Below, piece by piece: positions 7,549 to 14,864 of a stretch of 32,885 nucleotides of DNA. The notes under the pieces were generated by a model. That model was not told the DNA's origin. It searched no databases and saw only the letters and a list, made by a program, of their open reading frames with translations. Numbering within the stretch: position 1 is the first letter of the stretch; each line of letters opens with the position of its first letter. Source of the stretch: an uncultured Porphyromonadaceae bacterium (GTDB taxonomy: Bacteria; Bacteroidota; Bacteroidia; Bacteroidales; Muribaculaceae); NCBI GenBank assembly GCA_900549445.1, contig UROS01000006.1:1-32885 (forward strand), in the 5' to 3' direction. The translations under genes and the position numbers were made by a program.

Positions 7549-8075
7549 TTCCGGGAATCCATTTTATCTGAGCGGCTCATGCAGTCGAGTGTCTGCAGAA
7601 AGCTCCAGCCGTTGTCGTCGGTGAGACGTGTGGAGCCGTAGACGAGTGCTGCCCCCGCGGCAGCCACAATCAGAGGTACTATCTGTCCGGCCGCCACCGA
7701 AAGGAGCGCGCCGGTGACGACACCCCCTGCCAGCGCAGGAATCAGACCCCATTTCTTCCATGATAGCAAAGCTCCGAATCCTACCGTGGCAACCGCCATA
7801 CAGAGTGCCGACAGAAAGCACAGAACCGCATGACTCCCTTCAGCCTCGCATCCCGCTTCAAACGAGCCGAGTGCCGTGCCGGCGCTGACAATCATGCCCG
7901 CGGCGAGGACAACGGAGGTAATCCTGTTGCGGTCGAAGAGGAACGACATGCTGCCGTTGTCTTTGACGCTGATTTCAGGTAAGGGCTTCCCGCAGGCGGT
8001 GCAGTCGATGCTGTCGGCCGGTATCCGCGCGCCGCACCAGGGGCATTCTATGTCTTTTGATGATTCCTGATTCAT
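7545..8075 (-). CDS. Zinc-ribbon membrane protein of unknown function
   Basis: This encodes 176 residues from the ATG at 8075. A TTG at 8099 would extend it, but it lies in the -7 box. The N-terminus has a zinc ribbon CPWCG...CTACG (Cys 11, 14, 25, 28), then a hydrophilic stretch, then about four hydrophobic segments rich in Ala/Gly/Val that look transmembrane, and a short polar tail (MSRSDKMDSRK). I do not recognise a characterised family; zinc-ribbon plus membrane-helix proteins are common and often unnamed. It is the first gene of the operon with ispD and recG, linked by ATGA overlaps. Confidence 0.7.
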   Translation of the reverse strand: MNQESSKDIECPWCGARIPADSIDCTACGKPLPEISVKDNGSMSFLFDRNRITSVVLAAGMIVSAGTALGSFEAGCEAEGSHAVLCFLSALCMAVATVGFGALLSWKKWGLIPALAGGVVTGALLSVAAGQIVPLIVAAAGAALVYGSTRLTDDNGWSFLQTLDCMSRSDKMDSRK

Positions 8076-8096
8076 TTCCGTGGTTTGTTGGTTTTG

Positions 8097-8104
8097 CAAA
8101 AATA
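8097..8104 (-). promoter_or_regulatory. Promoter -7 box of the zinc-ribbon-ispD-recG operon
   Basis: TATTTTTG on the minus strand matches TAnnTTTG and lies 22 nt before the ATG at 8075. I find no clear -33 TTTG at 19-20 nt upstream; the place is occupied by the terminator stem of the preceding unit. Confidence 0.6.
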
Positions 8105-8141
8105 CAAAAAAAATCCGACCGGCCTCACGGACAATCGGATT
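8105..8141 (-). terminator. Intrinsic terminator at the end of the candidate sRNA / M3 peptidase 3' UTR
   Basis: AATCCGA (8112-8118) pairs with TCGGATT (8135-8141), with an inner CCG/CGG stem. On the minus strand this is followed by a run of U (8106-8113). It abuts the promoter of the zinc-ribbon gene. Confidence 0.75.
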
Positions 8142-8258
8142 AAAACCTATGATTCACTTATTTGTTGCGTTATGCTCACTTTTTAGAGCGGTGTTTAGTG
8201 CTCTAAAGAGTATGTCTATTAATTCAATTGATTCAATGTTTGCAAAAGTTGCTTATGC
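8105..8258 (-). ncRNA. Candidate ~150-nt small RNA downstream of the M3 peptidase
   Basis: A TAnnTTTG box (TACCTTTG, 8264-8271) is followed on the minus strand by about 150 bases with no ATG and then a terminator. Inside is an 8-bp hairpin TTTAGAGC/GCTCTAAA (8182-8189 with 8200-8207), and two related blocks GCATAAGCAAC and GCATAACGCAAC. No terminator separates the peptidase stop from here, so it may be a 3'-UTR-derived RNA or simply a long 3' UTR. Confidence 0.4.
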
Positions 8259-8263
8259 ACAAA

Positions 8264-8271
8264 CAAAGGTA
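8264..8271 (-). promoter_or_regulatory. Putative -7 box in the 3' region of the M3 peptidase gene
   Basis: TACCTTTG on the minus strand matches TAnnTTTG. The nearest upstream TTTG is 17 nt away, shorter than the usual 19-20, so promoter strength is uncertain. Confidence 0.4.
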
Positions 8272-8354
8272 ATGCTTTTTTTCTGAATCAAAAATTAATA
8301 ACGCTCAATTTAAGTTTTAATAATGATTTTTCAAATAAATAAACTTAACGAATG

Positions 8355-10529
8355 TTATTTACCGCCTACGGCCTTGATGTCGCCCTGCGGTTTCACCTCT
8401 TTTTCGGGTGCAAGACCGCGGTTGCGCAGAAGAGCGTCGACTTTCGGTTCGTGGCCGCGGAATTTCACGTAAAGTTCCATCGGGTCGGCGCTGCCGCCCA
8501 TCTGAAGCACGTTTTCGAGGAACGATTTTGCAGTGGCGGGGTCAAACACTCCTTTTTTCTTGAATAGTTCGTAGCCGTCGGAGTCGAGCACTTCGGCCCA
8601 GAGGTAGGTATAGTAGCCCGAAGCATATCCGTCGCTGCCGAAGATGTGCTTGAAGTAGGGCGAACGGTAGCGGAACTGTACTTCGGCAGGCATGCCGAGT
8701 TTTTCAGCCACGCTTTTTTCAAACGCCTCTACGTCGATATCGCCCTCAGGGTTCAGTTTGCCCCATTCAAGGTCGAGAAGCGAGGCCCCCGCAAGTTCGG
8801 TGGTCATGAAACCCTGATTGTGGGTCGAGGCAGCTTCGAGTTTGCGTATGAGAGTGTCGGGAATCACTTCGCCGGTCTTGTAGTGGAAAGCATATTCTTT
8901 GAGCAGTTCAGGTTCCATTGCCCAGTGCTCGTTTATCTGCGAGGGGAGCTCCACGAAATCACGGTCAACGTTGGTGCCGCTCTGGCTGCGCAAGCTGGCG
9001 CGGCTGAGCATCCCGTGGAGGCCATGGCCGAATTCATGGAACATGGTCTCAACCTCGTCGAGGGTGAGCAGAGCGGGGGTGTCGGCGGTCGGACGGGTGA
9101 AATTTCCCACATTATATATAATAGGACGTCCGACGGTGCCGTCGGGATCCACGTATGAGCCTTTGAATTCGCTCATCCATGCACCCTGACGCTTTGATGC
9201 GCGGGGAAAATAGTCGGTCATGAACACTGCCACGTGCTCGCCGTTTTTGTCTTTTACCTCATAAACCTTCACCTCCGGGTTGTATTTCGGTGCATCGGGA
9301 AGCTCGGTGAAAGTAACGCCGTAGAGTTTCTCGGCAAGGGTGAAGATACCCTTGCGCACGTTTTCGAGCGGGAAGTAGGCGCGCACCTCATTCTCGTCGA
9401 GCGCGAATTTCTGCCGACGTACCTTTTCGGCATAATAGTAATAATCCCAGGGTTCAATTTTTATGCCGGCTCCTTCGCTGTCGGCATACTTCTGCATCTC
9501 TGCTACCTCTTCGTGGACACGCTTCACGGCGGGTTTCCATATCTGCATCAGAAGGTTCTCTGCGTTTTCCGTTGTCTTGGCCATCACGTTGGCGGTGGCA
9601 TAGTCGGCGAAGTTCTTAAACCCTAAAAGATGGGCCTTTTCAGCGCGGAGTTTTACTATCTGGTTGATGATGGGATAGTTGCTGTTCTCACCGCTCGAGG
9701 CAAGCGAGGTGTAGGCTTCATACATGCGGCGGCGCAGGTCGCGGTTGTCGGCGTACTGCAGCACGGGCAGACGGCTCGGGGCGTGGAGTGTGAAAACCCA
9801 TTTTCCTTCCTTGCCGCGGTTTTTGGCCTCTGTAGCGGCGGTCTCCACGAGCGCAGCAGGTAGTCCGGCGAGCTGGTCGGCGTTGTCGACCACGATCTCA
9901 CACTCGTTGGTGGCGGCGAGCAGGTTCTTGTTGTATTTCAGATATAAGTCGGTGAGTTTTGTGTTGATTTCCGACAGTTGTTTCTTTTTGGCGTCGTCGA
10001 GGAGGGCGCCGCTGCGGGTGAAGTGCTTGTAGGAATCCTCGATTGCCTTTACCTGATAGGGCTTGAGGCCGAGGGCGGCACGGTTTCCGTAGAGTTTCTT
10101 CACTCGCTTGAAGAGCTTGTCGTTCATGGCGATCTCGTCGGTTGCCTGCGAGTAAAGCGGATAGATAACCTCGGCTATTTCGGTCATTTGAGGAGTGTTG
10201 TCGGTCTCGTCGAGCGAGGCGAACACGAGCATCACCTTGTTTATCAGTTCGCCCGATTTTTCCATGGCGAGGATGGTGTTGTCGAAGGTGGGTTCCGCTT
10301 TCTGGCCGGCTATCTTTGCGGTTTCGGCTTTCAGGCGGCTGATGCCTTCCTTTGCTGCCGGAATGTAGTCCTCGTATCGGATCTCTTCAAACGGAGGAAT
10401 TTCGAACTGGGTCGCATACGGCACCAGAAACGGATTCTGTCTTTCAGCTGCGTTCATGTGCTGTGGAATTGTCAGTGCGGCCGGGAGAAGCATGGCTCCC
10501 GCTGCCGCGGTGATTAGAAATTTTTTCAT
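8355..10529 (-). CDS. M3 family metallopeptidase, peptidyl-dipeptidase Dcp-like
   Basis: This encodes a 724-residue exported zinc peptidase. A signal peptide (MKKFLITAAAGAMLLPAALT) is followed by the long helical M3 domain with the zinc motif HEFGH at residues 498-502 and the conserved downstream segments ELPSQINEHW and FRYRSPYFKHIFG...YASGYYTYLWAE, typical of Dcp and oligopeptidase A relatives. M3 enzymes release dipeptides from, or cleave, short peptides; the signal peptide places this one in the periplasm, so peptide nutrition is a likely role. It follows the EEP-family gene by 21 bases and is probably the last gene of the rhomboid operon. Confidence 0.92.
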   Translation of the reverse strand: MKKFLITAAAGAMLLPAALTIPQHMNAAERQNPFLVPYATQFEIPPFEEIRYEDYIPAAKEGISRLKAETAKIAGQKAEPTFDNTILAMEKSGELINKVMLVFASLDETDNTPQMTEIAEVIYPLYSQATDEIAMNDKLFKRVKKLYGNRAALGLKPYQVKAIEDSYKHFTRSGALLDDAKKKQLSEINTKLTDLYLKYNKNLLAATNECEIVVDNADQLAGLPAALVETAATEAKNRGKEGKWVFTLHAPSRLPVLQYADNRDLRRRMYEAYTSLASSGENSNYPIINQIVKLRAEKAHLLGFKNFADYATANVMAKTTENAENLLMQIWKPAVKRVHEEVAEMQKYADSEGAGIKIEPWDYYYYAEKVRRQKFALDENEVRAYFPLENVRKGIFTLAEKLYGVTFTELPDAPKYNPEVKVYEVKDKNGEHVAVFMTDYFPRASKRQGAWMSEFKGSYVDPDGTVGRPIIYNVGNFTRPTADTPALLTLDEVETMFHEFGHGLHGMLSRASLRSQSGTNVDRDFVELPSQINEHWAMEPELLKEYAFHYKTGEVIPDTLIRKLEAASTHNQGFMTTELAGASLLDLEWGKLNPEGDIDVEAFEKSVAEKLGMPAEVQFRYRSPYFKHIFGSDGYASGYYTYLWAEVLDSDGYELFKKKGVFDPATAKSFLENVLQMGGSADPMELYVKFRGHEPKVDALLRNRGLAPEKEVKPQGDIKAVGGK

Positions 10530-10550
10530 ATAGAGAGTGAAAATGTTGGT

Positions 10551-11702
10551 CTATTGTTTCCATGTGAATGTGGCCAGAAGAGGGTAGTGGTCGCTGTACG
10601 GGCAGTTGCCACGCTTTATTCCTACTATTTCCGGCCCGCGGTAAAGTATCTGGTCTATGCGGAAATAGAAACGGTTTTCGTGATAGGTTATGGTGGGGCC
10701 GAATGCGGCCTCCGCGTAGGCGTCGTGAAGGTCGCCGTCCATTATGGTGCGCACGGCGTAGCAGCCCGGCACGTCGTTGAAGTCTCCGGCCACTATCACC
10801 GGCCCGCTTACGCTGTCGATGCACTGCCGCAGTATCCGCGCTTCGCGCGCCCGCGCCACCAGGGCCCGTTTTATCTTTGAGCCGAGGGTACTTTTTGCCT
10901 TTTTGATTTCTTCTTTCAGTTCGCGCTCGCTTGCGGGTTTATGATAGAGGTCGAGGTAAAACTGCTTGTCGCCGTCGGTGAGGTTGAGCGATTTCAGATG
11001 AACGTTGTAGAAATTTACCTCATGGCCGCGGATGTTGATTTTGAAATAGTTGATGTTGGGCATCGAGTCGACCTGCACCGGGAGTTTTTCGTGCCTGATC
11101 GGGAACTTTGAGAACAACGCAGCGGCATAAGACCCCACGTAGCGGTAAGGGTAACGTTCGAACAGTCTGTCGATCTGGCTCTGTCTCACCTTCTCGTTCT
11201 TTGCGCGCCAGGCATTCGGGTTGATGTCGGCCGGTTCAAGCTCCTGAATGTTCACGATATCGGCATCGGTGCCGAGTATATACTCTATGGTCGGGTTGAG
11301 GTCGTAGTCGCGCTCCTCGCTCCGGGTGTTCCAGAAGTGGATTATATTGTAGGTGAGTACCGTAAACGACGAATCCCGCTCCCGTTCAGTGAGATCAGGC
11401 GATCCGGCGTTGAGAGGAAAGAAAACCAGAAGCTCGGGAAGCGAAACAAGCCACGCCGCCGCAATGAGCACGCTCGCCTTGCGCCAGAAAATCAGGTCTA
11501 CAACCAGCATAAAGACCCCGGTAATGAGTGCGATCGGGAGCACCATGAGCGCCATGGCGGCAACCGGCATCACAGCCGGGTCGAAATAGCCGCCGTAGGC
11601 ACTGAAAACGGTTGCCCCGGCAACCAGACCGGTCCCCCCTACGGCAGCTCCGCGACCGAAACTCTGCAGACCTCTTACTATTTTATTCGGGGTTTCTGTC
11701 AT
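10551..11702 (-). CDS. Membrane-anchored endonuclease/exonuclease/phosphatase family protein
   Basis: This encodes 383 residues. Three hydrophobic segments occupy roughly residues 18-105, and the remainder is an EEP-fold catalytic domain: LTYNI, NIQELEP (metal-binding Glu), NVHLKS, AGDFND and the C-terminal YSDHYPLLATF (Ser-Asp-His). EEP proteins hydrolyse phosphodiesters in nucleic acids, lipids or inositol phosphates; the substrate cannot be told from sequence. The three-helix N-terminus with a catalytic domain is common in Bacteroidota. Its ATG overlaps the stop of the preceding rhomboid gene by one base (TAATG), so the two are coupled. Confidence 0.88.
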   Translation of the reverse strand: MTETPNKIVRGLQSFGRGAAVGGTGLVAGATVFSAYGGYFDPAVMPVAAMALMVLPIALITGVFMLVVDLIFWRKASVLIAAAWLVSLPELLVFFPLNAGSPDLTERERDSSFTVLTYNIIHFWNTRSEERDYDLNPTIEYILGTDADIVNIQELEPADINPNAWRAKNEKVRQSQIDRLFERYPYRYVGSYAAALFSKFPIRHEKLPVQVDSMPNINYFKINIRGHEVNFYNVHLKSLNLTDGDKQFYLDLYHKPASERELKEEIKKAKSTLGSKIKRALVARAREARILRQCIDSVSGPVIVAGDFNDVPGCYAVRTIMDGDLHDAYAEAAFGPTITYHENRFYFRIDQILYRGPEIVGIKRGNCPYSDHYPLLATFTWKQ

Positions 11703-12574
11703 TATGAAATTCGTTTGCTGACGTCGAACAGACGTTTGCGCTCCTCGGGTGTAAGCGATGTATAGCCTGATTTTTTAATTTTGTCGAGAATGGAATCGAG
11801 TATTTCCTGATCTTCGGCCGATGTGCGCGGCCGGGGCGACGGCTGCGTCTCGCGGGGTTCCTGCGGCCGGCGTTCGCGCTCCTGGCGCCGGCGTTTCGGA
11901 ATCTTCAGCGAAGTCAGCCGGCGCACGAGGTTCACAATGCGGTCGATCAGCCCGTTGAGGGGCGCGGTGATGTCGGTGCCGCGCCTCATCGACAAACCGT
12001 ACCATGCGCCCGCAACGGCACCTCCGAGGTGGGCGATGTGGCCTCCGGCATTCGCACCGGTTATGCCTATGAGATCAAGCCCGATTGTGACGATTGCCAC
12101 CCATTTCAGCGACACCGGGCCTAAAAACAGCAGGTTGAAACGGTAGTCGGGCATAAGAATCGCCGTGGCGGTGACTATGGCGATCACTCCCGCCGATGAG
12201 CCTATCAGATAGCCGATATGGCCCGTGAAAAAGGGCAGAACGTTGTAGGCGACCATAAAAAGCAGTGCCCCGGCTATGCCGCCGTAAATATAGAGGGCAA
12301 GCAACTGTCTGGAAGTCGACACGAAATTGAAGACTATGCCGAACCAGTAGAGCCAGAGCATGTTGAACAGCAGATGCAATACGTCGTATTGCGCAAACAT
12401 ATAGGTGATGACTGTCCACGGATGAGTCAGAAGCAATCCCGGAGCGCTCGGCATCTGAACCAGATTGAGCATCTGTTCGACCAAAGGCTCGTTGCCCGAC
12501 AGAATCAGCACGCTCGCGGCGATGCGCATCACCAGGAAAAAGGCGATGTTCACCACAATGATTTTCATCAGCAT
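11702..12574 (-). CDS. Rhomboid family intramembrane serine protease (second copy)
   Basis: This encodes 290 residues from the ATG at 12574. Six hydrophobic segments carry the rhomboid signatures: HLLFNMLWL in TM2, GSSAG with nucleophile Ser127, and GGHIAHLGG with catalytic His182. A basic, proline-rich cytosolic tail follows, with a conserved final helix (EEILDSILDKI-like, then LTPEERKRLFDVSKR). In-frame codons upstream of the ATG (reading RKLRQKFSSAS) look like real protein and reach an ATT overlapping the stop of the first rhomboid gene, so the true start may be a rare codon at 12610. Confidence 0.92.
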   Translation of the reverse strand: MLMKIIVVNIAFFLVMRIAASVLILSGNEPLVEQMLNLVQMPSAPGLLLTHPWTVITYMFAQYDVLHLLFNMLWLYWFGIVFNFVSTSRQLLALYIYGGIAGALLFMVAYNVLPFFTGHIGYLIGSSAGVIAIVTATAILMPDYRFNLLFLGPVSLKWVAIVTIGLDLIGITGANAGGHIAHLGGAVAGAWYGLSMRRGTDITAPLNGLIDRIVNLVRRLTSLKIPKRRRQERERRPQEPRETQPSPRPRTSAEDQEILDSILDKIKKSGYTSLTPEERKRLFDVSKRIS

Positions 12575-12605
12575 CGACGCCGAACTGAATTTCTGCCGGA
12601 GCTTC

Positions 12606-13370
12606 CTAATTGTACTCTCTCACGTGCGCGACTGTACCTTTCTTTTTCCAGTAAAGAATTATGAAGAAACCGAAAATCATTCCCCCGAGATGGGCGAAAT
12701 GAGCCACGCCGTCGCTTCGTCCCACCGATTCGCTGAGTCCTATGAGAAGCTCGATCGCGCCCATGCCGAGCGTCATCCACTTGGCCTTGATGGCAACCGG
12801 TATGAAGAAGAAATACATCGGGGCGTTGGGAAACATCATGCCGAACGCCAGCAGCAGGCCGTAGACCGCTCCCGACGCGCCGATGGTTACAAACACATTC
12901 AGGTAGCTCTTTATTATCGCCTCGCCCTGAGGGGTCATGAGCGCCTCCTCTATTGCGGCGCGCGCCTCCGGGAAGTCCATGTTGTTCTGCATGGCAATCA
13001 TTCTGGTCAGGATGGTTTCCCACGACAGCGCCCATGTAATCTCCTGGATTATGGCAGCTCCGACACCACACGAGATGTAGTAAAACAGAAATCTTGCCGA
13101 ACCGAGCGCCCGTTCGAGCGTGGCGCCGAACATGAGCAGCATGAACATGTTGAAAAATATGTGGGCAAAACTGCCGGTTGAGTGCATGAACATATAGGTT
13201 ATGAACTGCGCCGGATTGAAGTCGGACGCCGTCAGGTAGTGCAGTCCTCCGAATGTTTCGAGGCTCATGCCGAGGCGCGACGGAAGCACCATCATGGCTA
13301 TCCATACGAGGAAATTGATTATGATAAGATTCTTTGTTACCGGAGGGATCCGGCTTAGAAATGAATTCAT
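12606..13370 (-). CDS. Rhomboid family intramembrane serine protease (first copy)
   Basis: This encodes a 254-residue membrane protein with the rhomboid fold: FAHIFFNMFMLLMFG in TM2, IGASGAVYG with nucleophile Ser166, and GVAHFAHLGG with His227. The segment at about residues 105-160 is a long extracytoplasmic loop not seen in the second copy. Rhomboids cleave substrate transmembrane helices near the membrane surface; no substrate is apparent. It is first in the operon with the second rhomboid, the EEP protein and the M3 peptidase, behind a TAACTTTG promoter box. Confidence 0.94.
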   Translation of the reverse strand: MNSFLSRIPPVTKNLIIINFLVWIAMMVLPSRLGMSLETFGGLHYLTASDFNPAQFITYMFMHSTGSFAHIFFNMFMLLMFGATLERALGSARFLFYYISCGVGAAIIQEITWALSWETILTRMIAMQNNMDFPEARAAIEEALMTPQGEAIIKSYLNVFVTIGASGAVYGLLLAFGMMFPNAPMYFFFIPVAIKAKWMTLGMGAIELLIGLSESVGRSDGVAHFAHLGGMIFGFFIILYWKKKGTVAHVREYN

Positions 13371-13406
13371 TGCTGATATAGTTGCTTTGTTGACGTTTTA
13401 AATATG

Positions 13407-13414
13407 CAAAGTTA
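13407..13414 (-). promoter_or_regulatory. Promoter -7 box of the rhomboid operon
   Basis: TAACTTTG on the minus strand matches TAnnTTTG and sits 36 nt before the ATG at 13370. A clear -33 TTTG is missing at 20 nt; the inverted repeat at 13431-13452 overlies that place. Confidence 0.7.
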
Positions 13415-13430
13415 CAATTTAAACGCTTTT

Positions 13431-13452
13431 CGCGGGTTAACAATTACCCGCG
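13431..13452. repeat. Inverted repeat over the -33 region of the rhomboid promoter
   Basis: CGCGGGT (13431-13437) and ACCCGCG (13446-13452) form a perfect 7-bp inverted repeat around an AT-rich 8-base centre. No U-run follows on either strand, so it is not a terminator. Its place, 16-38 bases upstream of the -7 box, suits a regulator-binding site; this is inference. Confidence 0.5.
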
Positions 13453-13490
13453 AACTTAAATTTTAAAAAAAATTCACGTTTTGCAGATTT

Positions 13491-13565
13491 ATGCTAAAAA
13501 ACATAAAAACCGCCTTGCGCGCTGAACCACCTCCCTCCCCGCGGCGTTTCCTCTGTGAAAGTTGA
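13491..13565 (+). CDS. Possible 24-residue leader-type ORF (doubtful)
   Basis: A plus-strand ATG opens a 24-codon frame (MLKNIKTALRAEPPPSPRRF then LCES) ending directly before an intrinsic terminator at 13573-13611. No TAnnTTTG promoter is visible upstream and no gene follows. The terminator shows that something may be transcribed here, but coding is unproven. The rest of the gene-free stretch to 13720 shows nothing further. Confidence 0.2.
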   Translation: MLKNIKTALRAEPPPSPRRFLCES

Positions 13566-13572
13566 AAACATC

Positions 13573-13611
13573 CCCGGCGAAGAGCGACCTGCCTTACGCC
13601 GGGATTTTTTT
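13573..13611 (+). terminator. Orphan intrinsic terminator
   Basis: CCCGGCG (13573-13579) pairs with CGCCGGG (13597-13603), followed by A and seven U (13605-13611) on the plus strand. No annotated plus-strand gene lies upstream; the rhomboid gene runs the other way. Confidence 0.75.
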
Positions 13612-13720
13612 CGTCATCCCCGTCGCCACTGCTCCAACCTCCCGGTCATCGCCCCATGTTTGTGTCTCTGATTTCCGGGGAAACTGCAGAAATCGACTTG
13701 AAAAAGCCTTATTTGGTAAA

Positions 13721-13765
13721 TTAAAACGCGATTTTTGCGCAAATCATGCAAAAATCGCGTTTTAA
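13721..13765 (-). terminator. Terminator of the RloAB cassette (18-bp perfect stem)
   Basis: A perfect 18-bp inverted repeat (13721-13738 with 13748-13765) encloses a 9-base loop, 5 to 49 bases after the rloB stop. The descending arm ends in UUUUAA on the minus strand. It is AT-rich at the outer ends, and its right arm resembles the rloA promoter region (see findings). Confidence 0.8.
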
Positions 13766-13769
13766 CGAC

Positions 13770-14864
13770 TTAGTTTCCATTTGGAAGGAGGATGATTTCC
13801 TTTCCGGATGAGACCCGCACACAGACAATCTCAGCGTTTTTTATCGTACATTCGAGCACCGATTTTTCATGCGGGGCTGTTATGAATGTCGTTTCATTCA
13901 GTATCCTGCGGTTCCCGTTTACCAAATTAAGCGCAGAAATGCTTCCCCTGGCGAAGAGATCCGTCCTTTCACCAAGATTTTCAATCTCTATTCCATTTTC
14001 GGTAAGAGTTATAGTCCGGTTCACGCTGGACAGACAATCACCATATGCATTGCCAAACGGAATCACGGACTTGCCGATCAGTCTGCCCACAAGTTTGTCA
14101 ACGTCTGTATAAGGATTCCTTTCATATATGGGTGCGTCTGTTTCGGAATTGCTTTGTTCTCTGAGGCGGCATGCATTTATAAGTCCGATTAACAGTCTGT
14201 CCTTTACGAGAGGGAAAGTCGATTCATCAGATTTAGTCTCTGTCCAATAACCTCGTGTCCTTGCATAACCGTTGATGCAATTTTTGCCATTACATTCTTT
14301 GTCGGGAAATTTTCCTGTACCACACTCATATATGAGCTTTTTACCATCTATCCTTTCCCCGCACTCCGTCTGTGCGAAGGCATAATAAAGATACTCAAAG
14401 TGCAGAAGGAGGTAATATTCGAAACTGCGGCTACTGAATGCGATGTTGACAAATTTCCCGTCAACGACTTTTGAAGCTTCTTCAAAGGCCTCTTTATGCA
14501 TGGGATGCTCGTCCTTGTCGTATACGGCCCAAGCTTCGTCTACACCTTCAGAAAGCAATTGGCGGGCATATAAGACCCACTTCAGGGGCGGCTGACCGCA
14601 GATAACAGGTGCGTTCGCCGCGTCAGCGGCGGAGTCTCTGACTTTGCGTTTCTTGCTTTTATGCCAACCTCTTGTAGTTTGATCTTCAGCATTATTCTCT
14701 TCCGGTGTGTAAGGCTGGGGTATGGTGCGGAAGTCAACGTATTCGTCGTCAGCGTAATAAGCGTTGCACAAATCGCTGAAGAATAGAGGCTCCGTCTTGT
14801 CTCCCTCACAAACTATCCTTAAGATAAATTTGCTGTGGCGCGAATTTTCATTCTTTCTTGCCAT
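13770..14864 (-). CDS. rloB: RloB / AbiLii-like protein with C-terminal extension
   Basis: This encodes 364 residues from the ATG at 14864 (a GTG at 14909 is possible but less likely). The RloB motifs are present: CEGDKTEP with Glu20, YDKDE with Asp116 and Asp118, and FSSRSFEYYLLLHFE (143-157), then NPYTDVDKL (250-258), where many RloB proteins end. The Glu/Asp-x-Asp arrangement resembles Toprim-type nucleases, so a nuclease toxin is a fair inference. Two extras stand out: a cysteine-rich insertion at 168-196 (Cys 168, 181, 191, 196) and a beta-rich tail at about 267-364. It overlaps rloA by 17 bases, so the two are coupled. Base composition is more AT-rich than in neighbouring genes. Confidence 0.82.
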   Translation of the reverse strand: MARKNENSRHSKFILRIVCEGDKTEPLFFSDLCNAYYADDEYVDFRTIPQPYTPEENNAEDQTTRGWHKSKKRKVRDSAADAANAPVICGQPPLKWVLYARQLLSEGVDEAWAVYDKDEHPMHKEAFEEASKVVDGKFVNIAFSSRSFEYYLLLHFEYLYYAFAQTECGERIDGKKLIYECGTGKFPDKECNGKNCINGYARTRGYWTETKSDESTFPLVKDRLLIGLINACRLREQSNSETDAPIYERNPYTDVDKLVGRLIGKSVIPFGNAYGDCLSSVNRTITLTENGIEIENLGERTDLFARGSISALNLVNGNRRILNETTFITAPHEKSVLECTIKNAEIVCVRVSSGKEIILLPNGN

